Shown here in pieces: positions 44,075 to 52,892 of a DNA stretch of 64,000 nt (its first letter is position 1; every line of letters starts with the position of its first letter). The position numbers were made by a program, and so were the translations under genes. The notes under the pieces are model-generated. The model was given only the letters and a program-made list of their open reading frames with translations. It made no database searches and was not told the origin of the DNA. The DNA comes from Falsiruegeria mediterranea M17 (GTDB lineage Bacteria > Pseudomonadota > Alphaproteobacteria > Rhodobacterales > Rhodobacteraceae): contig NZ_ONZG01000011.1 of assembly GCF_900302455.1 (NCBI RefSeq), positions 1 through 64,000 on the forward strand, read 5' to 3'.

Positions 44075-46057
44075 ATGACGCGCGTTCTGGCCGCTGTTAT
44101 GGCCCTAATCCTGCTTGGCACTGCAATGTTGGGCTCTGCCTGGGCAGGTCCGGTCGATGATCTGAAGCTTGGGCTCAAGGAAATGCGGGCCGGCGATTGG
44201 AACGAGGCGTTGCGCGTATCGGGCCGCCGGGGTTCTGTGCCACGCGACATCATCGTCTGGCATTGGCTGCGCAAGGGGTTCGGAACCTCGGGCGATGTGG
44301 TGGTGTTTCTGGAACGGCGACCTGATTGGCCAGGCTTGGACTTCCTGCGCCGCAAGAGCGAGCCGTCCTTCACCAACGCCGACCCGGATCGGGTGCTGAA
44401 ATTCTATGCCGAGGTGCCACCACAAACAGCCGAAGGCGCGCTGAACTATGCCGCCGCCTTGATGGCCAAAGGGCAGCGCGGCGATGCCGAGGCGGAACTG
44501 GTCAAGGCCTGGCGCACAATGCCGATGGGCAGCGGGTTACAAAAGGACTATCTGGAAAACTTCGACAAGCTGCTGAAACCGCATCACGCCGCACGGCTGG
44601 ACCGGCTGATCTGGGACGAGCACATGATCAGCTCGAAACGCATGCTACCGCTGGTCAGCGAAGGGCAACGCAACTTGGCCGAGGCGCGGATCGCCCTGTT
44701 CGAAATGGCACCTGGGGTGGACACCAAAATCACGGCGATCCCAAAAGAGCTGATGGGTTCGCCCGGGCTGGCGTATCAACGCTTTGTTTGGCGCGATCGC
44801 AAGGAACTGGATGAGAGCGCCGTTGATCTGATGCTGGAACGCTCGACCAGCCCCGAGGCATTGGGCGAGCCCGACAAATGGGCTCCGCGTCGGCGCAGAT
44901 TGGCGCGACTGGAAATGCGGCAGGGCAATCACCAGCGGGCCTATCGCGTTGCCGCGCGTCACCACATGACGCCTGAAATGGGCTATGCCTATGCCGATCT
45001 GGAGTGGCTGGCCGGTTTCATTGCGCTGCGCAAACTGGGCGATCCAGCAACCGCCGCCAAGCATTTCGAAAACTTCGATGCCGCCATCGCTTCGCCCATC
45101 TCAAAGGGGCGCGGCGGGTATTGGAGGGGGCGCGCCTATGCCGAGATGGGCGACATCGACAAGGCGCAAGCGGCCTATGCGGATGGGGCAAAGTATCAAA
45201 CGTCGTTCTATGGACTGTTGGCGGCCGAACAGATCGGGCGCGAGTTTGATGCGGACCTGGCGAATCCCCCAAAGAACCCGCCTTGGCGCGAAGCCCCTTT
45301 CATGAAGACCAGTGTGCTTGAGGCCTCTCTTCTGCTGCTGAGCGCAGGTGAGGCCAACCTTGCCGAACGGTTCCTGACCCATCTGGTCGAAGATCTGCCG
45401 CCGGAACAGGCCGCCCAGCTGGGCGATATGGTCATCGACATGGGTCAACCCCACTTGGCCGTCATGATCGCCAAACGCGCAGCGCGCAGCGGTCTTGTCA
45501 TTCCGGCGGCCTACTATCCGCTGCACCCGGTGGCCAGCAAAGAGCTGCCAATGGCCGAGGAAATGACCCTTGCCATCGCACGGCGCGAAAGTGAGTTCGA
45601 TCCCGTTGTCATCAGCGGGGCCGGCGCGCGTGGATTGATGCAGGTGATGCCGGCCACAGCCAAGCTGGTGGCCACCGATCTAGGGTTGCTCGGCGGGCAC
45701 AAGACCGACCGGTTGACGCGGGATTGGGAATACAATGCCGTGCTTGGGGCCAACTATCTGGCCGGTCTTGCAGGTGATTTCGTCGGCAACGTGGTGATGA
45801 TGTCGGCGGGCTACAACGCAGGTCCCCGCCGACCTATTTCTTGGATGGAGCGCTTTGGCGATCCGCGCACAGGCACGCCGGACATAATCGACTGGATCGA
45901 ACACATCCCGTTCAACGAGACCCGCAATTACGTGATGCGCGTGACAGAAAGCCTGCCGGTTTACCGCGCTCGGTTAGGTAAGGATCCCCTGCCCATCCCG
46001 TTCTCGAAAGAGCTGTCAGGATCGACTTTGCGCGCGTTCGCGCCAGAGAGTGAATAG
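44075..46057 (+). CDS. slt: Soluble lytic murein transglycosylase
   Basis: Periplasmic enzyme cleaving peptidoglycan to 1,6-anhydro-muropeptides. The signal peptide is [20 protein letters not shown] ending at AWA. A long alpha-superhelical domain (about residues 30-480) precedes the C-terminal SLT domain with catalytic Glu in [18 protein letters not shown] and the motifs [11 protein letters not shown] and AGYNAGPRR. Its 660 residues match Slt70-type enzymes. The start could also be the ATG at 44066. Its end overlaps the converging DMT transporter gene by 42 bases. Confidence 0.92.
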   Translation: MTRVLAAVMALILLGTAMLGSAWAGPVDDLKLGLKEMRAGDWNEALRVSGRRGSVPRDIIVWHWLRKGFGTSGDVVVFLERRPDWPGLDFLRRKSEPSFTNADPDRVLKFYAEVPPQTAEGALNYAAALMAKGQRGDAEAELVKAWRTMPMGSGLQKDYLENFDKLLKPHHAARLDRLIWDEHMISSKRMLPLVSEGQRNLAEARIALFEMAPGVDTKITAIPKELMGSPGLAYQRFVWRDRKELDESAVDLMLERSTSPEALGEPDKWAPRRRRLARLEMRQGNHQRAYRVAARHHMTPEMGYAYADLEWLAGFIALRKLGDPATAAKHFENFDAAIASPISKGRGGYWRGRAYAEMGDIDKAQAAYADGAKYQTSFYGLLAAEQIGREFDADLANPPKNPPWREAPFMKTSVLEASLLLLSAGEANLAERFLTHLVEDLPPEQAAQLGDMVIDMGQPHLAVMIAKRAARSGLVIPAAYYPLHPVASKELPMAEEMTLAIARRESEFDPVVISGAGARGLMQVMPATAKLVATDLGLLGGHKTDRLTRDWEYNAVLGANYLAGLAGDFVGNVVMMSAGYNAGPRRPISWMERFGDPRTGTPDIIDWIEHIPFNETRNYVMRVTESLPVYRARLGKDPLPIPFSKELSGSTLRAFAPESE

Positions 46058-46891
46058 ACCCGCCCCCACGATCAGTGCGGTGCCGATGACCACGGCGTCG
46101 CGCAACGTCTCGCCAAAGATCGCAATGCCCAGCATCGCAGCCCACAATAGGTGGAAATAGGCAAAGGGCTGCACCGCGCTCGCTTCGGCCATTTCATAGC
46201 ATTTGATCAGCAACCAATGCCCGGACACGCCCGAAATGCACAGCAATGCCATCCAGCCCCAATCTGCAGGTTCCATCGGTTCCCAGAACCACATCCCAAT
46301 TGCGGTCATGACCACGGCCCCCGCGATACCGGTCCAGAAAAATGATGTCGCAGTGCCGTCCTTGCGCGCGGCATAGCGGGTGAGCAGGCCATAGAGTGCA
46401 AACATCAAGGCCGAGATCAGCGGAATAATCGCCGCCGGATTGAACACGCCCATCCCAGGTTGCAGAATGATCAGTACACCTATGCAACCAACCCCGATCG
46501 CAGCCCACCGGCGCCAACCGACTTTCTCGCCCAAAACGGGCCCGCTAAGGGCCGCAACAAGAAGCGGGTAGCAGATGAAAACGGCCTGGCTTTCGATCAA
46601 GCCAAGGATGGTAAAGCCATAGACAGCGACGCAGATCTCACCCGCCAACAAAACCCCGCGAAAAATCTGCAACAGCAGTTGGTCAGTTCGCGCGGCCTCG
46701 CGCACGCCACCGGGCGCACGCGCAGCCAAAGCCACAACAAAGGCAGCAAAGAACCAATAGCGGATCATCACCACCATGTAGGTGTTGTAGGTGCCCGCCA
46801 GATGGCGCGAAATGCCGTCCTGCAGGGCGAAAACCACAGTTGCGCCCAGCATGAGGCCAATGCCCGCAGGGATGTTGTTCTTTTGCGTCAA
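46016..46891 (-). CDS. EamA/DMT family transporter
   Basis: 291 residues with ten predicted helices in two EamA repeats: GLMLGATVVFALQDGISRHL at the start and a second repeat near residue 150 (PLISALMFALYGLLTRYAA). The segment YWFFAAFVV and the loop LLLQIFRGVLLAGEI are typical. The substrate is unknown. Its start overlaps the stop of mnmD by 4 bases, so the two are translated from one minus-strand message, though no functional link is evident. The 3' end overlaps slt. Confidence 0.85.
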   Translation of the reverse strand: MTQKNNIPAGIGLMLGATVVFALQDGISRHLAGTYNTYMVVMIRYWFFAAFVVALAARAPGGVREAARTDQLLLQIFRGVLLAGEICVAVYGFTILGLIESQAVFICYPLLVAALSGPVLGEKVGWRRWAAIGVGCIGVLIILQPGMGVFNPAAIIPLISALMFALYGLLTRYAARKDGTATSFFWTGIAGAVVMTAIGMWFWEPMEPADWGWMALLCISGVSGHWLLIKCYEMAEASAVQPFAYFHLLWAAMLGIAIFGETLRDAVVIGTALIVGAGLFTLWRERAQSRS

Positions 46892-47553
46892 TCCAAAACT
46901 GCCCGTGTCATATGCCGTTTGCGTCCGTATCCAGGGCTGCGTGTGACGGTAAAACCCGCCGCCTCAAGCCCCCTGCGCACAAAACCTGCTGCGGTATATG
47001 TGGCAGCTGTGCCGCCCGGTGCTGTATGGTTTGCGACATGGGCCATCAAATCCGACTCCCAAAGTTCGGGGTTCTTGGCGGGCGAGAAACCATCAAGGAA
47101 CCAGGCATCCGCCTTTCCCTCCCACCTTGCCAGCGTATCGCGGGCATCCCCCTGGATCACCTCAATCTGAACCGTGTCCAGATCACAAGGCTCACCGGTC
47201 CAGGCATCAAGGAACCGCGTGGCATAGTCCGACAGCTCGGGAAAGGCTGCCAAGGCGCGTTCCATGTCGACGGCGTCCATGAGGAAGGCCTCGAAACTGG
47301 TAAAGCGCAACGGCGTGGTCTGTCCCGATTGCTCCCAAGCGGCCCAGGTGGTCAACATGTTCAACCCGGTGCCAAAACCAAGCTCGGCTATATGGAAGCC
47401 GGGTGCAAACCGCGCAGGCAGGTCGTTGCCCGCCAGAAACACATGTCGCGTCTCCTCCAACCCGTTCTGGAGCGAAAAATAGGGATCATCAAATCGGTCA
47501 GAGACGGGGATGGTCTCGTCTTTCCAACTTAACTGAGCGTGCTGGTCAGCCAT
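46888..47553 (-). CDS. mnmD: tRNA 5-methylaminomethyl-2-thiouridine methyltransferase domain, stand-alone (MnmD)
   Basis: 221 residues corresponding to the N-terminal methyltransferase half of E. coli MnmC, which makes the final methylation of mnm5s2U at tRNA wobble position 34. The SAM motif is IAELGFGTGLNML (near residue 55). The family DGFSPAKNPELW motif (near 155) and the tail SPGYGRKRHMTRA are both present. No oxidase domain is attached; a separate FAD oxidoreductase diverges from it 62 bases away. The start at 47553 is the first ATG with family fit. Confidence 0.9.
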   Translation of the reverse strand: MADQHAQLSWKDETIPVSDRFDDPYFSLQNGLEETRHVFLAGNDLPARFAPGFHIAELGFGTGLNMLTTWAAWEQSGQTTPLRFTSFEAFLMDAVDMERALAAFPELSDYATRFLDAWTGEPCDLDTVQIEVIQGDARDTLARWEGKADAWFLDGFSPAKNPELWESDLMAHVANHTAPGGTAATYTAAGFVRRGLEAAGFTVTRSPGYGRKRHMTRAVLD

Positions 47554-47615
47554 GCTATTATCCCCTAAGTGCTGGTGAAACAGCGCGACACTGACGAAGG
47601 CGGCAGAAATTGGCA

Positions 47616-48650
47616 ATGGCAGATGTGACGATACGTGGGGCCGGGATCTTTGGCCTGTCCATCGCTTGGACCTGCGCGCAACGTGGCGCAAAGGTTCAGG
47701 TGATCGACCCATTTGGCCCTGGTGCAGGGTCCAGCGGCGGGCTGGTCGGGGCCTTGGCTCCGCATGTCCCCGAGAACTGGAATGCCAAGAAAGCCTTTCA
47801 ATTCGACAGTCTGATCATGGCCGAGGGGTTTTGGTCTCAAGTCGAAGCGGTTGGCGGTGTATCGCCCGGATACGCACGCCTTGGACGGCTGCAACCCATT
47901 GCGGATGCCCGCACGCTGGACCTGGCGCACAAGCGTTCTGAGACGGCCAAGGCGCTGTGGCAAGGCAAGGCGGTCTGGCAAGTCATGGCTGTGTCGGACA
48001 TGGGCGGCTGGTGCCCCCCAAGCCCTACGGGCTTCGTCATCCATGACACTCTGAGCGCTCGGATGCATCCGCGCCAGGCCTGTGCGGCGCTGGTCGCGGC
48101 GCTGCAAACTCTCGGCGTCGAAATTGAAGCGGAAGGAGTGGACGAAGGCCAGGTCGTGCATGCGACTGGCGTGGTAGGCTTGCAAGAACTGTCCCAGGCC
48201 ATGGGCAAAACGGTCGGCAATGGCGTCAAGGGACAAGCCGCCTTGTTGCGATTTGACGCCGGAAAGGTCCCACAGCTCTTTGCGGATGCACTGCATTTCA
48301 TCCCGCACGCAAACGGGACATTGGCGATCGGGTCGACCTCTGAACGGGAATTTGACGCGCCGGATACGACGGACAAACAGCTGGACGATGTGCTGGACCG
48401 CGCCGTTCAAACTCTACCTTTGTTGCATGGGGCAGAGGTTATCGAACGCTGGGCGGGCGTCCGCCCTCGATCCAAAAGCCGGGCGCCGATACTGGGGGGG
48501 CATCCCTTGCGCCCAGGCCAGTTCATCGCCAATGGTGGCTTCAAAATCGGCTTTGGCATGGCTCCCAAAGTGGCCAATGTGATGGCCGATCTGGTTTTGG
48601 AGTCGCGCGACGGTATTCCCGAGGATTTCCGACCAGAAAGAAGCCTGTGA
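47616..48650 (+). CDS. FAD-dependent oxidoreductase (DAO family), MnmC oxidase-like
   Basis: 344 residues. The N-terminal Rossmann motif is GAGIFGLSIAWTCAQRGAKV (about residues 9-28) followed by a GSSGGLVGAL loop. A substrate domain follows, and the C-terminal FAD contact is RPRSKSRAPILGGHP. In E. coli the MnmC oxidase half removes the carboxymethyl group of cmnm5U, and its FAD domain is of this family. Adjacency to mnmD on the opposite strand suggests it supplies that activity as a separate protein; a glycine-oxidase-like role is the alternative. I chose the ATG at 47616 over a TTG at 47610. Confidence 0.75.
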   Translation: MADVTIRGAGIFGLSIAWTCAQRGAKVQVIDPFGPGAGSSGGLVGALAPHVPENWNAKKAFQFDSLIMAEGFWSQVEAVGGVSPGYARLGRLQPIADARTLDLAHKRSETAKALWQGKAVWQVMAVSDMGGWCPPSPTGFVIHDTLSARMHPRQACAALVAALQTLGVEIEAEGVDEGQVVHATGVVGLQELSQAMGKTVGNGVKGQAALLRFDAGKVPQLFADALHFIPHANGTLAIGSTSEREFDAPDTTDKQLDDVLDRAVQTLPLLHGAEVIERWAGVRPRSKSRAPILGGHPLRPGQFIANGGFKIGFGMAPKVANVMADLVLESRDGIPEDFRPERSL

Positions 48651-48680
48651 CGTGCGTCATTCGAAAGGACACCGTGTGAG

Positions 48681-48882
48681 GCGGGGGCGCTCCCGCCCGT
48701 CGTCAATTTTTCTGACGAAAAACCTCCTCCCGTTGGGCCCGGCCTCGCTTCGCTCGGCAGTTGGCGACTTTGGCAAAAACGGCACGCCAGACGGTGCCGC
48801 GCCGCGCGTAGCGCGGCGCCCGGCCCAAGTCCGCTAGCCGGGCTGACGCAGTCAGGATGGCTCGGGCGCGGGAGCACCCCGC
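48681..48882. repeat. Palindromic intergenic repeat, copy C
   Basis: About 200 bp between two converging genes, with the longest terminal inverted repeat: GCGGGGGCGCTCCCGCCC at 48681 and GGGCGCGGGAGCACCCCGC ending at 48882. The variable hairpin is TTTTTC-TGAC-GAAAAA (48707-48722). The blocks CTCCCGTTGGGCCCGGC, CTCGCTTCGCTCGG and GGCTGACGCAGTCAGGAT match copies A and B. A strong stem, GCCGCGCCGCGC/GCGCGGCGCC, is near 48797-48820. Confidence 0.87.
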
Positions 48883-48909
48883 CGTTGACTTACTCGCAAT
48901 ACGCGAGGC

Positions 48910-49731
48910 TCAAGCAATCGGGGCGGCACGCGCCTGCATGCATTGGCGTCCGTCCGGTCCTCGAACCCATAGGTCATTGCCGCTAAGACAGAACTCCGCC
49001 TGTTCGAAATGCATCAAAGGGGACGAGGCGCGGAACGAGAACGTTGCCAGCGGCCCCAACACTTCGGTCGCAAGCAACATCAGTTTCTGCGCCAGAAGCG
49101 GGCCGTGCACCACAAGCCCTGAGTAGCCTTCCACATCGCGGGCATAATCCAGATCATAGTGGATCCGGTGCCCATTGAAGGTCAGTGCCGAATAGCGAAA
49201 CAGGAAAGTTGAATCGAAACGGGCAGCTTGCATGTCAGTTTCATCTGTGCGCGCTGAAGGCGGGACAGGTTTTGGCGCATTTTCGAGGGGATCTTCGCGA
49301 TAAACCAGATCCTGCCATTCGCTCAGGCACAACACACCATCCTGCCAGATGTCGTGCCGCAGGGTGACAAAGGCCAGCGGCCCTGTACGCCCAACCTTTG
49401 ACGTGACGCTTTCCAGAACGGATCGCCGTTCTGCCGCAACCCCAGCCCGCAGAGGCGCCGAGAATGTCAGTCGCCCCCCAGCCCACATCCTTCGCGGCAA
49501 CCCCATGTCTGGTATCAACCCGCCCCCCACCAGCGGATGACCGTCGCGTCCCAGCCCATCGGGTGGACGTGGGGTCCAGAAATAGAGCTGATGAAAGAAA
49601 GGAGGGAGGGGTGAACCGGTCGCAGTTGTGGGGTCTTGCCCCAAAGCGACCTGAAACGCGGCCGCGCGGGCCGGATCCATCACGTCGCCTTGGATCTCGG
49701 TCTGAGTTTCTGTCTGGTCAGTCGATGTCAT
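48910..49731 (-). CDS. MaoC-like/FAS1-type dehydratase (mesaconyl-C4-CoA hydratase-like)
   Basis: 273 residues of the double-hotdog hydratase type. The N-terminal half is degenerate and the C-terminal half carries the hydratase pattern HRIHYDLDYARDVEGYSGLVVHGPL, with the catalytic Asp/His region near residue 205. The protein resembles the HTD2/mesaconyl-C4-CoA hydratase group by length and by PLPPFFHQLYFWTP near residue 50. The exact CoA substrate cannot be told; itaconyl- or mesaconyl-CoA are candidates. I chose the ATG at 49731. It is divergent from a VOC protein. Confidence 0.7.
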   Translation of the reverse strand: MTSTDQTETQTEIQGDVMDPARAAAFQVALGQDPTTATGSPLPPFFHQLYFWTPRPPDGLGRDGHPLVGGGLIPDMGLPRRMWAGGRLTFSAPLRAGVAAERRSVLESVTSKVGRTGPLAFVTLRHDIWQDGVLCLSEWQDLVYREDPLENAPKPVPPSARTDETDMQAARFDSTFLFRYSALTFNGHRIHYDLDYARDVEGYSGLVVHGPLLAQKLMLLATEVLGPLATFSFRASSPLMHFEQAEFCLSGNDLWVRGPDGRQCMQARAAPIA

Positions 49732-49769
49732 AGCAGGCACTTTATGCAGATCACCGCAAAGGACAATCC

Positions 49770-50165
49770 ATGCCTGACGTTTCCACACTCGATCACCTGG
49801 TTCTGACTGTCGACGATATTCCCGCAACAGTCGCCTTCTATTCGAATGTTCTGGGAATGCAGGCCGAAGAATTTCATCCAGCGGACGGGTCCACTCGTAC
49901 CGCGCTCAAGTTCGGAAATCAAAAAATCAACCTTCACCCCGCCGAGCGTCCCTTTGAACCAAAGGCGCAGCACCCCGCACCCGGCTCAGCCGACCTGTGT
50001 TTTCTCACGAATCAAACGTTAGAGAACTGGACCCGCCACCTATCGCAGTTGGGCGTCCCAATCGAAGACGGGCCGGTCGCCCGTACAGGAGCAACCGGCC
50101 CGATCATGTCTCTCTACATTCGTGATCCCGACGGCAATCTGATCGAGATCGGAACCGTTGCCTAG
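49770..50165 (+). CDS. VOC family (glyoxalase-like) protein
   Basis: 131 residues of two beta-alpha-beta-beta-beta modules. The first begins LDHLVLTVDDIPATVAFYSN with metal-ligand candidate His9, and the second ends SLYIRDPDGNLIEIGTV with Glu near 127. The arrangement fits a single-domain glyoxalase/dioxygenase superfamily member, most like the fosfomycin/virulence-protein subgroup. The substrate is unknown. It overlaps the end of the converging FMN-reductase gene by 4 bases. Confidence 0.85.
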   Translation: MPDVSTLDHLVLTVDDIPATVAFYSNVLGMQAEEFHPADGSTRTALKFGNQKINLHPAERPFEPKAQHPAPGSADLCFLTNQTLENWTRHLSQLGVPIEDGPVARTGATGPIMSLYIRDPDGNLIEIGTVA

Positions 50166-50704
50166 CGCGCGATTTCGGCCCGCAACTTGTCCATCAATGC
50201 CTGCAGCGTCTTGGTGTACTGCGCGCTGGACAGCTGACCGTTCTCGTCAAACTCGTTCGAGCTATTCGCCAGATGAACCTCCGGACCTTGCAAAATGCGC
50301 GGTTGGAACGGGACCATGAAACCGCGCAACACCATCTGCGCGCGCTCACCGCCCGCCCGCCCGGCGGCAGCTGACATAACTGCAACCGGCTTGTCCGCCC
50401 AAGGGTTCGACCCAGTGCGGCTGACCCAGTCCAACGCGTTTTTCAGAACACCGGACGGACCCTTGTTGTATTCAGGGGTCGAAATCACGACTGCATCGGC
50501 GGCTGCGATTTGATCGACCAACGCTTGAACTGCGGCTGGAACGCCCTCTGCATCCTCAAGATCTCCGTCATAAAGCGGCAGGTTCAGATTCGCCTCGACA
50601 TAGGTCTGGGCATCAAACAGGCGCGCGGCCTCACGCAGCAGCTTGCGGTTTGTTGCATCTTTGCGCAGCGAGCCTGACAGGCCCAAAAGAACGGGTGCGG
50701 ACAT
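50162..50704 (-). CDS. NADPH-dependent FMN reductase family protein
   Basis: 180-residue flavodoxin-like reductase. The FMN phosphate loop is GLSGSLRKDATNRKLL (residues 8-23) and the second flavin motif is STPEYNKGPSGVLKNALDW (about 75-93), the PEYN signature of chromate/azo-type reductases. A GGERAQ segment follows near 118. It is probably a cytosolic flavoprotein reducing quinones or metals with NAD(P)H; the substrate is unresolved. It is monocistronic and converges with the VOC gene. Confidence 0.88.
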   Translation of the reverse strand: MSAPVLLGLSGSLRKDATNRKLLREAARLFDAQTYVEANLNLPLYDGDLEDAEGVPAAVQALVDQIAAADAVVISTPEYNKGPSGVLKNALDWVSRTGSNPWADKPVAVMSAAAGRAGGERAQMVLRGFMVPFQPRILQGPEVHLANSSNEFDENGQLSSAQYTKTLQALMDKLRAEIAR

Positions 50705-50887
50705 CTTGAATAACTCCGGTTTTGTAACTGTGCCCTATTTAGCAAGCCGTGGTTCAGGACCAACCCCAACCCGCGCGCAGGGGCTGTTCGAAATTTCGCA
50801 GGACGAAGAGAACGTGGCGTAATGACAGTATTCAAACGCACTGAGGGGTGCTGCGGGCTCTGTCCGCATCTCTGCCTTGACCTTGAG

Positions 50888-50915
50888 TTGACTATTTTTT
50901 TATATGCCGTATAAA
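50888..50915 (+). promoter_or_regulatory. Promoter with overlapping palindromic operator
   Basis: TTGACT (50888-50893), a 16-base spacer and TATAAA (50910-50915) form a good sigma-70-type promoter. The palindrome TTTATA-TGCCG-TATAAA (50899-50915) covers the -10 box. It is well placed for repression by the TetR-type regulator encoded second in the operon. Confidence 0.6.
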
Positions 50916-50934
50916 TATTAATCACGGGGCGCAC

Positions 50935-51474
50935 ATGACAACTGGACACATCATGATGGCGATGACCTTGGACGGGTTTGTCGCGCGAAAGGATCACGCT
51001 CTTGATTGGTTGTTCAAACAACCCTCCGGCAACGAGGATCATGGGTTTGTCGATTTCATGGACAGCGTTGATGTGTTGGTGATGGGAACCGGATCACTTC
51101 GTACGGTTCTGGGGTTTGACATGTGGCCGTACGACAAACCCGTCGTTGTCCTTAGTCGGAGCATGACAAAGGACGACCTGCCAAGCGACCTGCGCGACAA
51201 GGTCGAGTTTTCGACCGCTGCACCAAAAGACCTTTGGGAGAGCTTTGCCGAACGAGGGTTCGAACGCGTTTATGTGGATGGCGGAGCAATCATTCAATCG
51301 TTTCTAAAGGCCGGTCTTATCAACGATATGAAAGTCTCCATGATTCCAATTCTGATTGGTGATGGCATCCGGATTTTCGGCGACATAGACCACGATATTG
51401 ATCTGGAATTGCAATCTGCGACCAGTTTCCCGTCCGGATTGGTCGATTTGGTCTATCGGGTCAAAACTGAATGA
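50935..51474 (+). CDS. Dihydrofolate reductase family protein (RibD C-terminal type)
   Basis: 179 residues of the RibD_C/DHFR-like fold. The N-terminus GHIMMAMTLDGFVARKD and the NADPH-binding stretch KPVVVLSRSM (near residue 65) are present, then the family segment VYVDGGAIIQSFLKAGLI and the tail FPSGLVDLVYRVK. These proteins are NADPH-dependent reductases of uncertain substrate and should not be taken as FolA. It overlaps the TetR gene by 4 bases and is transcribed from an AT-rich promoter with a palindrome over the -10 box. Confidence 0.87.
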   Translation: MTTGHIMMAMTLDGFVARKDHALDWLFKQPSGNEDHGFVDFMDSVDVLVMGTGSLRTVLGFDMWPYDKPVVVLSRSMTKDDLPSDLRDKVEFSTAAPKDLWESFAERGFERVYVDGGAIIQSFLKAGLINDMKVSMIPILIGDGIRIFGDIDHDIDLELQSATSFPSGLVDLVYRVKTE

Positions 51475-52031
51475 ACGCCCGCTCTAAGGTGGGACGTCCG
51501 AAAGCTTCGGACCAGAAAATCTCCAAGGCCCGAATTATCGAAGTCGCTCTGCCGATCGTCCAACGAGACGGCATTGAGGCGCTGAGCTTTCGCACATTGG
51601 CGGATCAGTTGGGTGTCACGCCGATGGCCGTCACCTATCATTCCGGGAGCAGGCAACAGCTTTTGGCTGACTTGGTGGCAGTAGCGTTCAAAGACACCCT
51701 GGGTCAGGTCGACGGGGCAACGGCATCAGATCGGGTACGGCAAATCCTGACCGCGTACTACACCCGGGCCCTTGCGAACGCGCATCTACTGCGTGCAGTT
51801 CTAAGTGACCCCTCTTTGATGAGTGTCGATCTGAAACATGTGACCGGCGCATTGGGAACATGCACAAAAGACCTGAATGACGGCGATGCTGGCAGTGTTC
51901 TGTTGCACCTACTCATCGACTACACGCATGGATTTGTTCTTTCGGCAGCAAGCGACGAAACTGACACGTTGACGATTGATGACTATCTGCGCGGGATAAA
52001 TTGGGTCTTGGATCGAGCACGACGCACCTAG
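51471..52031 (+). CDS. TetR family regulator
   Basis: 186 residues. The helix-turn-helix is near residues 38-58 (LSFRTLADQLGVTPMAVTYH), with the C-terminal TetR_C-type all-helical domain after it. The ATG at 51471 overlaps the stop of the reductase gene (ATGA), so both are made from one message. The likely operator, TTTATA-N5-TATAAA, overlaps the promoter in front of the reductase. That gives a simple self-repressed pair induced by an unknown ligand, perhaps the reductase substrate. Confidence 0.85.
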   Translation: MNARSKVGRPKASDQKISKARIIEVALPIVQRDGIEALSFRTLADQLGVTPMAVTYHSGSRQQLLADLVAVAFKDTLGQVDGATASDRVRQILTAYYTRALANAHLLRAVLSDPSLMSVDLKHVTGALGTCTKDLNDGDAGSVLLHLLIDYTHGFVLSAASDETDTLTIDDYLRGINWVLDRARRT

Positions 52032-52104
52032 CCCACGACCAGAGAAATCGATCCCGCCGCCGAGGCGACGGGAAAGTGGCATGTCCGCAATTCTGGCTTG
52101 GTCC

Positions 52105-52126
52105 GGATCACGTCAGCACGTGATCC
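52105..52126. terminator. Perfect hairpin between tetR and the OmpA-like gene
   Basis: GGATCACGT pairs with ACGTGATCC across CAGC. It lies in the short gap between two converging genes. T-runs are absent on both sides, so the strength is uncertain. Confidence 0.5.
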
Positions 52127-52139
52127 ATCAAGGCAAGCC

Positions 52140-52802
52140 TCACGCGTTGGTGGGGATGACCACGATTTCGACCCGGCGGTTCTGGGCCTTGCCCGCCTCG
52201 TTCAGGTTCGACGCAATCGGGTCATCTTCGCCCCGACCGATGGTAGAGATCCGATTGTAAGGCACACCACCGGCCTGGATGACATCAGCCACCGCATTGG
52301 CGCGTCGTACAGACAGGCCTTGGTTGTACTCTGCGGCACCGTCGCTGTCAGTATGGCCGATGATCTGGACGCTGCTTTCAGGATACTTCAGCAGGTTCTG
52401 CGCGACCTTGTCCAAGTCGGATTGCAAGGCAGGCCGCACCGAAGAGCTGTCGGTGTCAAAAGTGATGTCATTTGGCACCGAAACGATCAGACGGTCACCG
52501 GTGTTGGTGATGGTAATCCCATCGTTGGCCAGTTCCTGCCGAAGGTCAGCGGCTTGTTTGTCCAGAACTGACCCGATTGCGCCACCCGCCAAGGCACCAG
52601 CAGCCGCGCCAACAATCGCCGATTTGGCGGACGAACCGGTAATGGCACCAATGCCCGCACCCAAAATACCACCGGCGATGGCCCCCTGTTTGGTGTTCTG
52701 CTTGGGATCGGTTTGAACGCCCAATTGCGCCGGATCGGTACACGCGGCAAGGGTAACAGCCGCGCCCATCAGCACGGCCAACGAGGTTTTCGAGATCGAC
52801 AT
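52140..52802 (-). CDS. OmpA-family outer-membrane lipoprotein (YiaD-like)
   Basis: 220 residues. A lipoprotein signal peptide ends at the lipobox LAAC (Cys21). A glycine-zipper segment (AIAGGILGAGIGAITG and AAAGALAGGAIGSVLD, about residues 44-82) can insert in membrane. The C-terminal OmpA domain begins near residue 105 and has the peptidoglycan-binding pattern IIGHTDSDGAAEYNQGLSVR with RANAVAD following. It links the outer membrane to the cell wall. It stands alone on the minus strand. Confidence 0.9.
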   Translation of the reverse strand: MSISKTSLAVLMGAAVTLAACTDPAQLGVQTDPKQNTKQGAIAGGILGAGIGAITGSSAKSAIVGAAAGALAGGAIGSVLDKQAADLRQELANDGITITNTGDRLIVSVPNDITFDTDSSSVRPALQSDLDKVAQNLLKYPESSVQIIGHTDSDGAAEYNQGLSVRRANAVADVIQAGGVPYNRISTIGRGEDDPIASNLNEAGKAQNRRVEIVVIPTNA

Positions 52803-52892
52803 AGGGTCACCTTCTGCTCAACGGCCCTTGTTCACAGGGCTTTTCCTTATCCCTACTATATCATGTTTTGTTGGCGCGCACTCAACCGACAA

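Noticed and set aside
42980-44376. Long dapA frame starting at 44376
   Set aside because: The first 145 residues are antisense to the slt gene start and look unlike dapA. The family start is at 43941.
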